DNA from: Verrucomicrobiia bacterium
Lineage (GTDB): Bacteria; Verrucomicrobiota; Verrucomicrobiia; Verrucomicrobiales; DEV007
Direction of reading: 5' to 3'
DNA length: 64,000 nt
Assembly: GCA_030427505.1 (NCBI GenBank)
Contig: JAUICH010000011.1
Location: forward strand, 1-64,000
Below, piece by piece: positions 42,961 through 50,460 of this stretch. Under the pieces are notes generated by a model that did no database searches, was not told where the DNA came from, and saw nothing but the letters and a program-made list of their open reading frames with translations. Every line of letters starts with the position of its first letter. Position 1 is the first letter of the stretch. Both the position numbers and the translations under genes were made by a program.

Positions 42961-42996
42961 AAAAAATTGGGAAGCTGAAATCCCGGTAGCGAGGAG

Positions 42997-43980
42997 TTAC
43001 GCTTTCCGGAACGTGACCAGCAGAACCAAATCCTGAAGATCGAAGCCTGAGGAATTCACGTTGGTTTGACCAATTTCGACGAGAATAATCACATCCCGGG
43101 GACCGATCTTCACCTTCCCGTTCACCATGTAGGGCTTCAGGAAGTCTTCGATGGCGTCCTGATTGTAGGCGGGAACGGTTTCCGGTGGGGTATCGCCATT
43201 CTTCAACACCACAACGTTCGGAGTATTGGTACCGGTAGAGTAGAAGGGGTAGTACCCGTAGTAGTAACCGCGGCCTCCCAGGTCGATGGGGCGCGGGGAA
43301 CGCACGTACTTCGTATAGTAGACGTGGGTGGGATTTACCTGCGGTTGAGTTCCACTGAAGAAACGGGTGTAGCTGTAGGCTCCGTCGGCTTTGACGTAGG
43401 CTTCCACCGTCAACCAGTTGTATCCCGACTGCCAAGCCGCGCCCAGCACACGGATGTCCATGTAAAGGTCCTCCTTGGGAATGATGGTGCCGTCGTCCTC
43501 GATTTCGACGATCTCGGTGACAATCTCCGGGTAGGTAATTTCCCAGTTCAGCCGCGGGAAGGTTCCCGCGCGCACCTTGGAGGGATATGTCTCCAGGGAC
43601 CCTACCGGCATGGCGGGGCTGGCGGAACCTCCACTGTCTCCGTCCATGCCAGCGCCGTCTCCACCGGAATTGGTATTCCCGTTTCCATTGCCATTGCCAT
43701 TCCCGTTCCCGTTCCCGTTCCCGTTCCCGTTCCCATTGCCATTCCCGTTTCCGTTCCCATTCCCGTCTCCATCATTCCCATGGCCTTGATCCTCATGATC
43801 GTCGTCATCGGAGTCGTGGTGATTTCCGTTGTCATGGCGATTTCCATCGTCGTCTTCGTACCCGTAACGGCGTCCATCGTCATCGTCGTTGCGGTAGGCG
43901 AAAACGCTTTCCGGCGTCACCCAAAGGGCAACGGAAAGAGCCGTTAGAAGAGCCAAGAAGAAGGTGAAGAAGCGTTTCAT
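42997..43980 (-). CDS. exported paralog 3 with Gly-Asn repeat and dockerin-like tail
   Basis: The protein has 327 residues with a signal peptide (MKRFFTFFLALLTALSVALWVTPESVFA). An acidic His/Asp-rich segment and 15 tandem Gly-Asn dipeptides (encoded at 43675-43764) precede the paralog domain. The domain has YMDIRVLGA..QSGYNWLTVEAYVKADGAYSYTRFFSG, VYYTKYVRSPRPIDLGGRGYYYGYYPFYSTGTNT and the ending FDLQDLVLLVTFRK. Residues 285-296, MVNGKVKIGPRD, correspond to the dockerin-like loop but lack the first Asp. The repeat probably forms a flexible linker. The gene is the first of the pilus-locus block, with its own promoter and terminator. Confidence 0.7.
   Translation of the reverse strand: MKRFFTFFLALLTALSVALWVTPESVFAYRNDDDDGRRYGYEDDDGNRHDNGNHHDSDDDDHEDQGHGNDGDGNGNGNGNGNGNGNGNGNGNGNGNGNGNGNTNSGGDGAGMDGDSGGSASPAMPVGSLETYPSKVRAGTFPRLNWEITYPEIVTEIVEIEDDGTIIPKEDLYMDIRVLGAAWQSGYNWLTVEAYVKADGAYSYTRFFSGTQPQVNPTHVYYTKYVRSPRPIDLGGRGYYYGYYPFYSTGTNTPNVVVLKNGDTPPETVPAYNQDAIEDFLKPYMVNGKVKIGPRDVIILVEIGQTNVNSSGFDLQDLVLLVTFRKA
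43675..43764 (-). repeat. 15-copy hexamer repeat encoding Gly-Asn
   Basis: Fifteen 6-base units of type GGNAAY in the minus strand lie in the reading frame of paralog 3. Five adjacent units are identical (GGGAAC), and the others vary at third codon positions. Gain or loss of a unit changes linker length by two residues without a frameshift. The variation between copies suggests selection for the protein sequence and not only recent slippage. Confidence 0.85.
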
Positions 43981-44281
43981 TATCTCAAGAGATTATGATT
44001 TTTATGGTAAATCGATGCGATTCTAGCACAATACGTTCGAGCGGCAACAAAAAACTATAATTTTCATAAGTTTCTCATCTCTGCAACGCTGTCCCGCGCA
44101 TTTGGTTTTCTCTACAGCCTCACTCTCAGTCAGCGGAAACCGCCTCATCTCCTCTTCCGGATCTTTGTATTCCCGCGGTTACCACCCCGTTCCTCCAACC
44201 TTGGGACCTTCATCCCCTCCAGCGAGTGAGCACCCTCTCTTGACGTGGCTTGCTCTTCTCTCCCATTCTCTCTTCCACGCT
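43981..44281. other. divergent intergenic region
   Basis: These 301 bases separate paralog 3 (minus) from the beta-helix gene (plus). They contain the paralog 3 promoter and its AT motif on the left. The right half is a pyrimidine-rich segment before 44282 with no clear plus-strand promoter; TTGACG near 44240 is a weak candidate. A plus-strand frame beginning at 44102 extends the beta-helix protein upstream, but its signal peptide starts at 44282. Confidence 0.5.
44020..44068 (-). promoter_or_regulatory. promoter of paralog 3 with upstream AT motif
   Basis: On the minus strand TATGAAAATTATA (44056-44068) is followed after 8 bases by TTGCCG (44042-44047), 16 bases, and TAGAAT (44020-44025). 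Transcription would start near 44013, about 33 bases before the ATG. The layout is identical to that of paralog 2. Confidence 0.65.
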
Positions 44282-45505
44282 ATGAAACCCTCTTCCATCC
44301 TCTTGCTTCTCACGGTCCTGTCGGCCCAGGCCGCACTATTCCAGTCCCATGCCCAGGATTCCCCCGCCCCGGTGCGCGTCGATGCCTCGGACTATCCATC
44401 CTTGCAGGCCGCTTGCGATGCCCTGCCCGAAGCCGGTGGCATGGTCGTCCTGCCGCCCGGTACTTTTGAATTGAGCAAACCTCTCGTAATCTCCACCCCG
44501 GAAACCCACCTCTCCGGCAGTGGCGCTTCGACTCATCTCAAGAATGTGAATGAGTCCGGGGAACCCGCGCTGGTTCTCCAGCCAAAGAATCGCCAGGAAG
44601 ATCCCAAGGCACGGCTCTGGAGAGTCAGCCTTCAGAATTTCCGCGTCTCCGGCAACGAGAAAAGCGGAGACGGCATTCACGCCGAGGGCATCCAGGAAAT
44701 CTTCCTCCAGGGCGTGTCCGTGGATCACCACGGCGGCCACGGCATCGCGCTAATCGATTGCTATGAAGACCCGCGGATCAGCGACAGCATCATCACCTAC
44801 AATAAGAAAGCCGGACTCTACATTCAGGCGAACCACGACATCGTGGTGAACGGAAACCAATTCGAAGAAAACCAGGACGCGGTGGTCTGCGTGGACTCCT
44901 TCAACCTCTGCATGAACGGCAACAACCTGGACGACCACCTCGGGAATGGGGTCGTCATCGAGAACACGTATGGTTCCGTGGTGAGCGGGAACATGATCGA
45001 GGAATGTCAGGGCCAAGCCATCATCCTGGACCGGGACTGCTACGGCATTACCCTGAGCGCCAACGTCATCGCCCACGAATTCTCCGGAGGAATCGACCTC
45101 CGGGACGCCTGGGGCTGCGCTGTTTCCGCGAACACGTTTACCATTGTGCACCAACACGGCATCCGGGTGGGGCCGAACTCCGGGCGGATCACGATCAGCG
45201 CCAACAACTTTTCCAACAGCCACATCGGCAACGCGGAGAAACGCGACCTGTCCATGGAAAACACCGCCCGCATGGACGCCGGAAACGGCGTGGTTCTGGA
45301 CGGAGCGAAGCACGTCGCCATCTCCGGCAATGTCTTCAGCGGCATGGATGGGAAAGCCGTGTCAGCGGCGAACGGGTGCGAGGGCATCTGCGTAACCGGC
45401 AACGTGGTCACCGACGTTCACCGCCGCGACGAAGACAAAAGCGCGCCCGCCATCGATCTGGGAGACGCCACCCAAAGCCTCGTGGAAAACAACCTGACGC
45501 CCTGA
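44282..45505 (+). CDS. secreted right-handed beta-helix protein
   Basis: The protein has 407 residues with a signal peptide (MKPSSILLLLTVLSAQAALFQSHA). The mature start VDASDYPSLQAACDALPEAGGMVVLPPGTFELSKPLVI is the pectate-lyase-superfamily opening. Regular repeats such as GNQFEENQDAVVC, GNNLDDHLGNGVVIENTYGSVVSGNMIEE and SANTFTIVHQHGIRVG form the parallel beta-helix coils. Such proteins are often polysaccharide lyases or hydrolases, but I see no firm catalytic set, so no substrate is given. It is divergent from the pilus locus and has no obvious operon partner. Confidence 0.8.
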   Translation: MKPSSILLLLTVLSAQAALFQSHAQDSPAPVRVDASDYPSLQAACDALPEAGGMVVLPPGTFELSKPLVISTPETHLSGSGASTHLKNVNESGEPALVLQPKNRQEDPKARLWRVSLQNFRVSGNEKSGDGIHAEGIQEIFLQGVSVDHHGGHGIALIDCYEDPRISDSIITYNKKAGLYIQANHDIVVNGNQFEENQDAVVCVDSFNLCMNGNNLDDHLGNGVVIENTYGSVVSGNMIEECQGQAIILDRDCYGITLSANVIAHEFSGGIDLRDAWGCAVSANTFTIVHQHGIRVGPNSGRITISANNFSNSHIGNAEKRDLSMENTARMDAGNGVVLDGAKHVAISGNVFSGMDGKAVSAANGCEGICVTGNVVTDVHRRDEDKSAPAIDLGDATQSLVENNLTP

Positions 45506-45586
45506 ACGAATCTCCCCCGGGCCTGAGCGCCCCGCCCGCGTTTCGCGGTTGAGCCGGGCGGATTCCGGCTCTATCGACTTTCCGGC

Positions 45587-46219
45587 ATGAGCAGCAAACC
45601 GAAAAAGTATCCCGACGAAAAGGTCCTGGTGGTCTCCCGCGCCCTGTTTGACGAACTGGGCTCCTTCCAGGGCCTGAGCCTGGAACCGGACCGCTACCTG
45701 CCCGCCTTTCTGGACCCGGAGAACAACTACTTCCTGGCCCGCGACGACGCGGAGGAGGATCCCTCCCACAAGCAGATCATCCCCTACGCCATTTTCCACC
45801 ACCAGGGAAAATACCTCCACTACGTGCGCGGCGGTGGCGGCGGAGAGAAGCGCCTGGCCGCAAAAGGATCGCTCGGCATCGGCGGCCACATCAACGCGGA
45901 AGACGCCGCCCAGTCTTCCCTGGACAAAGACACCTACACCACGGGCGTGGAGCGCGAGGTGGACGAGGAACTGAACTTATCCGGCGGGCACACTCAGAAG
46001 ATCATCGCCCTCATCAATGACGACTCCAATGAAGTCGGCGCCGTCCACCTGGGCGTGGTGCACCTCTTCGACCTGGAGTCCGGCGCCGTGACGGCAAACG
46101 AAGACAACATTGCCGAACTCGAGTTCCTCACCCTGGAAGAGCTGGAAGCCCGCCGGGACCGGATGGAAACCTGGTCCCAGATTTGCCTGGATGGGCTGGA
46201 GAAGCTAATGGGCGCCTGA
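45587..46219 (+). CDS. Nudix hydrolase-like protein
   Basis: The protein has 210 residues. A Nudix box-like segment begins with GIGGHINAEDAA (about 104-115) and ends with GVEREVDEELNL (about 128-139), so REVxEE is intact, but the loop between the first Gly and the Arg is longer than in the standard motif. The preceding YAIFHHQGKYLHYVRGGGGGEKRLAAKGS strand fits the fold, as does the downstream LEFLTLEELEARRDRMETWSQ end typical of phosphoesterase-type Nudix proteins. Substrate unknown. It stands alone and converges with the regulator gene. Confidence 0.75.
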   Translation: MSSKPKKYPDEKVLVVSRALFDELGSFQGLSLEPDRYLPAFLDPENNYFLARDDAEEDPSHKQIIPYAIFHHQGKYLHYVRGGGGGEKRLAAKGSLGIGGHINAEDAAQSSLDKDTYTTGVEREVDEELNLSGGHTQKIIALINDDSNEVGAVHLGVVHLFDLESGAVTANEDNIAELEFLTLEELEARRDRMETWSQICLDGLEKLMGA

Positions 46220-46270
46220 GAGGAATTCTCGACCAATAGGGCGCCGCGTTAGAAAAGAGCCCTCAAGCCT

Positions 46271-46960
46271 TTAACCCGCCTTCTGGAACTCCAGCATGGG
46301 CTCGGCCGTGTTCTTTCGGCCCAGGGTCTCGATCTCGAAAACATAGCGGCGGAGTCCGGAGGCTTTTTCTTCGGAGCGCTTGACCTTGGTGCCCAGGACG
46401 CGTTCGAACATGGTTTCTTCCATGCGCTCCACCGTGCGGTAACGCTCCGCCAAGACGCGGAGCGGATTGTGGTACTCCACAATGCGGAGGCCGGCCTGAT
46501 TGTCGTAAAGGCACTCGGACATGTAGCCGGACTGATCACGCATTTTCGCCAGAGAAGAAGCTTTCTCCACAACGGATTTTCCGCGTAATTTTTTCAGGTA
46601 GCTCTCCGTCTGCTCCTGAAAATAAGAATAAAGCAACTTTTCCGGAACGTTCGGACCGAAGAGCGCCTGAGTGGACTCCAGAACCTTCAAAATGAGATCA
46701 TTTCCCACCTGAGGAAAGAGCGGCGCCGATTTCTCGGTCAGCCGGTAGGCTTTTTCCGGCCGGCCGACGTCTTTTGGCCGCCGCCAGGTATCCAGATAAC
46801 CCTTCTTTTCCATTTCCACGCAATGCTGCTTCACTCCCATATAACTCATTTTCATGGCTTTAGAGAGCTCATGAACCGACATGCCAGTGGAACGCTTCAG
46901 AAGATTAAGAATCTGAAACCACTGCGGCTTGGAAAAATCCCGAAATACTTTGAGAAACAT
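46271..46960 (-). CDS. winged-helix transcriptional regulator
   Basis: The protein has 229 residues. The N-terminal domain, KPQWFQILNLLKRSTGMSVHELSKAMKMSYMGVKQHCVEMEKKGYLDTWRR...GRPEKAYRLTEKS (about 11-76), is a winged-helix unit of the ArsR/DeoR-like group close to SufR-type regulators, where GRP...YRLT marks the wing. The C-terminal part has a helical dimerisation region and no CxxC cluster-binding set. It is divergent from the lysine aminomutase gene, with a dyad at 46983-47002 between them that may be its operator. Its effector is unknown. Confidence 0.8.
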   Translation of the reverse strand: MFLKVFRDFSKPQWFQILNLLKRSTGMSVHELSKAMKMSYMGVKQHCVEMEKKGYLDTWRRPKDVGRPEKAYRLTEKSAPLFPQVGNDLILKVLESTQALFGPNVPEKLLYSYFQEQTESYLKKLRGKSVVEKASSLAKMRDQSGYMSECLYDNQAGLRIVEYHNPLRVLAERYRTVERMEETMFERVLGTKVKRSEEKASGLRRYVFEIETLGRKNTAEPMLEFQKAG

Positions 46961-46982
46961 GGGTAGGGAGTTGGAAGTTACT

Positions 46983-47002
46983 CAGTTACACTGTAAAAAC
47001 TG
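46983..47002. promoter_or_regulatory. candidate operator of the winged-helix regulator
   Basis: CAGTT (46983-46987) and AACTG (46998-47002) form a dyad that encloses TTAC/GTAA. It is 22 bases upstream of the regulator ATG and about 90 bases upstream of the aminomutase gene, a fitting place to control both. Confidence 0.4.
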
Positions 47003-47091
47003 CAAGCGACCGTGAAAACGAGGGGGTTTATTATTCTGCCACCAATCCCCTGTCGCGCTACCGGATTTCCATAATTTCCCGCTAATTTGAC

Positions 47092-48363
47092 ATGAATCCG
47101 CCTGATCCTAAGATGAACCGCCTACCGTATCCAAAGACAGCAGGCAAGACGGCCCCAACTCTCAACATGGCGTCATTCCCCGATCCAAAAACATTTCAAT
47201 CCCACGCCCCCGGTTACTGGCAGGACCAGGACCCCAAGAAATGGAATGACTGGGGGTGGCAGCTCAAAAACCGCGTTACCAACCTGCGGCAACTGGAGGA
47301 GCACCTGACCCTTTCGGAAGAAGAGCGGGCCGGCGTGCTGCTCTCCGGGAATAAGCTGGCCATGGCGATCACGCCGCACTTTTTCAACTTGATCGACCCC
47401 ACGGACCCGGACTGCCCCATCCGCCGGCAGGTCATCCCGCGCATCGAAGAAACCTGGGACGAGCCCTACGAGATGGCCGACCCCTGCGGGGAAGACTCCC
47501 ACATGCCGGTCCCGGGCCTGGTACACCGTTATCCGGACCGCGTGCTCTTCCTGGTGACGGACCGTTGCGCCTCCTACTGCCGCTACTGCACCCGCAGCCG
47601 GGTGGTCAGCGGCGCGGGCGAACAGCACCTGGAGTCCGACCACGAGGCGGCCTTCCGCTATCTGGAAGAGCATACTGAAGTACGCGACGTGCTGCTTTCC
47701 GGAGGCGATCCCCTGCTCTTTTCCGACGCGAAACTGGAGCGCATCCTGAGCCGCCTGCGTTCTATCCCTCACATCGAGTTTCTCCGTATCGGCACCCGCG
47801 TGCCGGTCTTTCTGCCGCAACGCATTACCGATAGCCTGTGCCAGATGCTGCAGAAATACCATCCCCTGTGGATGAGCGTGCATGTGAACCACCCGAAGGA
47901 ATTGACCCTGGAGGTGAAAGAAGGCCTGGAACGGCTGGCGAACCACGGCGTGCCGCTGGGAAACCAAAGTGTCCTCCTGCGCGGGGTGAATGACGACGTG
48001 GAAGTGATGCGCACCCTCGTTCACAAGCTGCTGATGTGCCGCGTGCGCCCCTACTACCTCTACCAGATGGACCTGATCCGCGGCTCCGCTCACCTGCGCG
48101 CGCCGGTCAGCCAGGGCATCGAGATCATTCGCGGCCTGCGCGGTCACACCACGGGCTACGGGGTGCCGCAGTTCGTCATCGACGCGCCCGGCGGCGGCGG
48201 CAAGGTGCCGATCAATCCGGACTACGTCCTGCAACGCAATGACGAACGGGTCATCATCCGGAACTACGAAGGCAAGACCTTCGAATACCCGGAACCGGCC
48301 CTCCAGGAACGCATCAAAGAAGCGCCCCTGGAACCGGCGGCCCAGTTGTGCGGCTGCGATTGA
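47092..48363 (+). CDS. kamA: lysine 2,3-aminomutase family radical SAM enzyme
   Basis: The protein has 423 residues, typical of KamA. The enzyme converts L-lysine to beta-lysine using PLP, SAM and a [4Fe-4S] cluster. The cluster motif CASYCRYC has cysteines at 159, 163 and 166. LLSGGDPLLFSDAKLERIL (about 203-221) and VHVNHPKELT are conserved. The lysine for PLP would be in the GGGGKVPINPDY segment (about 367). The C-terminus ends LCGCD, which could supply part of the zinc-binding cysteines of KamA. No ablB acetyltransferase or efp gene is near, so the role (osmolyte, degradation or EF-P modification) is open. Confidence 0.93.
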   Translation: MNPPDPKMNRLPYPKTAGKTAPTLNMASFPDPKTFQSHAPGYWQDQDPKKWNDWGWQLKNRVTNLRQLEEHLTLSEEERAGVLLSGNKLAMAITPHFFNLIDPTDPDCPIRRQVIPRIEETWDEPYEMADPCGEDSHMPVPGLVHRYPDRVLFLVTDRCASYCRYCTRSRVVSGAGEQHLESDHEAAFRYLEEHTEVRDVLLSGGDPLLFSDAKLERILSRLRSIPHIEFLRIGTRVPVFLPQRITDSLCQMLQKYHPLWMSVHVNHPKELTLEVKEGLERLANHGVPLGNQSVLLRGVNDDVEVMRTLVHKLLMCRVRPYYLYQMDLIRGSAHLRAPVSQGIEIIRGLRGHTTGYGVPQFVIDAPGGGGKVPINPDYVLQRNDERVIIRNYEGKTFEYPEPALQERIKEAPLEPAAQLCGCD

Positions 48364-48513
48364 TGGAGGGCGACTCCAGTTCGAACGGTCTGAGGCTTCG
48401 AAAAAAGCATTCCCCGATTGTCGAAACCTGGTGGAGTGGGCCGTCATTCTTGAAAAGCCGCGTTACTTTTGCTTTGCGGCTGAAATCAAAATGACAACGC
48501 CAAGCACGGAATC

Positions 48514-48891
48514 ATGAAATACGCCCTACTCCTCCACCTGACCCAAGAACAGTTCGAACAACGGGATCGCGACCGCGACGCCGCGCTGGCGGCGGGCAAG
48601 GCCTACGGCGAAGCCCTTCAGGAAGCCGGTATTTTCGTCGGCGGCGCGGGCCTGGAATCTCCTCAGATCGCAACCACCGTGACCGTCCGGGACGGCAAGC
48701 GGGTGGTTCAAGACGGCCCCTACCCAGAGACCAAGGAATTCCTGGCCGGACTCGGCATCATCGACGTGCCGGACCTGGACGCCGCGCTGGAGTGGGCGGC
48801 CCGCCACCCCGCCGCCGCCTTTGCCACGATCGAGGTGCGGCCCCTGCTGGGTTCGCATTTCACGGTGGGCCGCGCCGCCCTGGCCGCCTGA
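48514..48891 (+). CDS. YCII (DGPF) domain protein
   Basis: The protein has 125 residues. The N-terminal MKYALLLHLTQEQFE strand and the motif VVQDGPYPETKEFLAGLGIIDVPDLDAALEWAARHP (about 67-102) are diagnostic of the YCII-related DGPF family. The stop overlaps the start of the sigma factor gene (TGATG). In many bacteria such proteins are coupled to ECF42 sigma factors, and the pair is likely one regulatory unit. The biochemical role of DGPF proteins is not established. Confidence 0.93.
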   Translation: MKYALLLHLTQEQFEQRDRDRDAALAAGKAYGEALQEAGIFVGGAGLESPQIATTVTVRDGKRVVQDGPYPETKEFLAGLGIIDVPDLDAALEWAARHPAAAFATIEVRPLLGSHFTVGRAALAA

Positions 48892-50144
48892 TGAGTGAAG
48901 CCGAAACCGCCGCGCGGGCCGCGGTGGAAGACACCGCGCGGAACTCCTACGGCCGCCTGATCGCCTACCTGGCGTCCCGCTCGGGGGACGTGGCGGGCGC
49001 GGAGGACGCGCTGAGCGAAGCCTTCGTCGCGGCGCTGGAGCGGTGGCCGGACGGCGGCGTGCCGGACAAGCCGGAAGCCTGGCTGCTGCGGGTGGCTCGC
49101 AACCGGCTGATCGATGCCGCAAGGCACCGGCAGGTCCGGCGGCGGTCCGCCGAACACCTTCAACTGGCAGCGGAGGAAGCCCAGACCGTGGCGGCGGAGC
49201 ACGATCCCTTTCCGGACGAGCGGCTGAAGTTGCTCTTTGTCTGCGCGCATCCGGCCATCGATCCCGCCGCGCGCACCCCGCTCATGCTGCAAACCGTGCT
49301 CGGTATTGACGCGGCCCACATTGCCTCCGCCTTCCTGGTTTCTCCCGCCGCCATGAGCCAGCGGCTGGTGCGGGCCAAGGCCAAGATCCGCGACGCCGGC
49401 ATCCCCTTCCGGGTTCCGGAGCCGCCGGAGTGGGACGAACGCCTCAGTGACGTGCTGGACGCCATTTACGCCGGCTACTCCGCGGGCTGGGAAACGGTAA
49501 CGGATACCGCCGAGTCCACCCTGAGCGGGCTGGCGGCGGAAGCCATCGCCATTGGACGCACCCTGGTCCAGCTGATGCCAGAGGAGCCGGAAGCCCTCGG
49601 CCTTCTGGCGCTGATGTTGCACTGCGAAGCGCGGCGGGAGGCGCGGACTTCGGCGGACGGCGCCTTTGTTCCCTTGGACCAGCAGGATACAGCCCTCTGG
49701 TCCACACCGATGATAGAGGAGGCGGAAACACTGCTGCTCGCCGCCGCGGCGCTTGGGCGCATGGGCCGCTACCAGTTGGAGGCCGCCATCCAGTCCATCC
49801 ACGCCCACCGGGCGGTCGCCGGAACCATCGACTGGAAGGAGATCGCCCTGCTTTACGAAGGGCTGGTCCAGCTTGCGCCCCGCATCGGCGCTCTGACGGG
49901 GCGGGCCGTGGCCCTTGCCCAGGCGGGAAAGGTGGAGGAAGGCTGGGCCGCGTTGGAAACTTTGCCCGAGGACCTCGTTTCTTCATACAAGCCCTACTGG
50001 TCCGCCCGCGGTCATCTGCTTTACCTGTTAAGCCGCGGAAAAGAAGCCGCCCAGGCTTTTACCCGCGCCGCCAGCCTGACGGACGATGCCGCGTTGCGGG
50101 CTTATCTGTTGCGGCGGGCTGAGGAGGTGGGGGCGGGATCTTGA
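48891..50144 (+). CDS. ECF42-type RNA polymerase sigma factor
   Basis: The protein has 417 residues, much longer than simple ECF sigma factors. Sigma region 2 is at about 20-85 (AEDALSEAFVAALERWPDGGVPDKPEAWLLRVARNRLIDAARH), region 4 at about 120-165 (TPLMLQTVLGIDAAHIASAFLVSPAAMSQRLVRAKAKIRDA). A helical C-terminal extension (about 180-410) with LLALMLHCEARREARTS, GPRY-type helices and TPR-like repeats is typical of ECF42 (DUF6596-containing). No anti-sigma gene is visible, and the extension is thought to regulate activity. The start at 48891 overlaps the YCII gene. Confidence 0.92.
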   Translation: MSEAETAARAAVEDTARNSYGRLIAYLASRSGDVAGAEDALSEAFVAALERWPDGGVPDKPEAWLLRVARNRLIDAARHRQVRRRSAEHLQLAAEEAQTVAAEHDPFPDERLKLLFVCAHPAIDPAARTPLMLQTVLGIDAAHIASAFLVSPAAMSQRLVRAKAKIRDAGIPFRVPEPPEWDERLSDVLDAIYAGYSAGWETVTDTAESTLSGLAAEAIAIGRTLVQLMPEEPEALGLLALMLHCEARREARTSADGAFVPLDQQDTALWSTPMIEEAETLLLAAAALGRMGRYQLEAAIQSIHAHRAVAGTIDWKEIALLYEGLVQLAPRIGALTGRAVALAQAGKVEEGWAALETLPEDLVSSYKPYWSARGHLLYLLSRGKEAAQAFTRAASLTDDAALRAYLLRRAEEVGAGS

Positions 50145-50460
50145 GTTTGGGTGGAGCCTCTCCGCTCAATTCACGTGCGATCCACGCTCCGCGAAGGTGG
50201 AACGCGATCTCCGAGCGCGTTCGCGGGAGCAGTTTAGGGCTGCTTTACATCCTTACTTGGACCTCCCATCTACTCGGGCAGGCACAACTGTTCACGCTTC
50301 TTGCAAAGCATCTGCCGCTACTGATCGACAGCCCGGCTCGCGAGTTCCTCGCCCGGAGGTCGAGGACCACCCTTTTCGACCGGCACTCTGCATACCTTCG
50401 AACGCAATCCAGCAGAGAGTCCGCTTGCTTCGCCCTCGCTTCGGCGGAACACTGAGGGTC
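50145..50460. other. intergenic stretch with hairpins
   Basis: These 316 bases between the sigma factor and the methyltransferase have no convincing gene. They contain stem-loops CCAC...GTGG (about 50182-50200) and GAACGCG/CGCGTTC (50200-50206 and 50216-50222). The pattern could be a dispersed intergenic repeat, but only one copy is in the window. Frames across it lack family character. Confidence 0.4.

Larger units (their letters stand above)
42646..42996. other. intergenic segment between paralogs 2 and 3
   Basis: These 351 bases hold the paralog 2 promoter (42671-42698) with upstream AT motif (42707-42719), and the paralog 3 terminator (42922-42960). A plus-strand frame at 42836-43036 has no supporting feature and crosses the terminator. 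No gene is seen. Confidence 0.5.

Noticed and set aside
42836-43036. 66-codon plus-strand frame between paralogs
   Set aside because: It crosses a terminator hairpin and the end of paralog 3; no homology-like content.
43675-43764. Repeat array considered as CRISPR or non-coding satellite
   Set aside because: Units are 6 bases, contiguous without spacers, and lie in frame in an exported protein.
21023-43980. Locus considered as a pure type II secretion system
   Set aside because: A PilT-like retraction ATPase and PilV/W-like minor pilins favour a type IV pilus, although L/M/C-like parts leave some doubt.
50086-50460. Longer N-terminal extension of the RlmI-like methyltransferase
   Set aside because: The extension overlaps the sigma-factor gene and has no similarity to the PUA-domain start, which begins cleanly at 50461.
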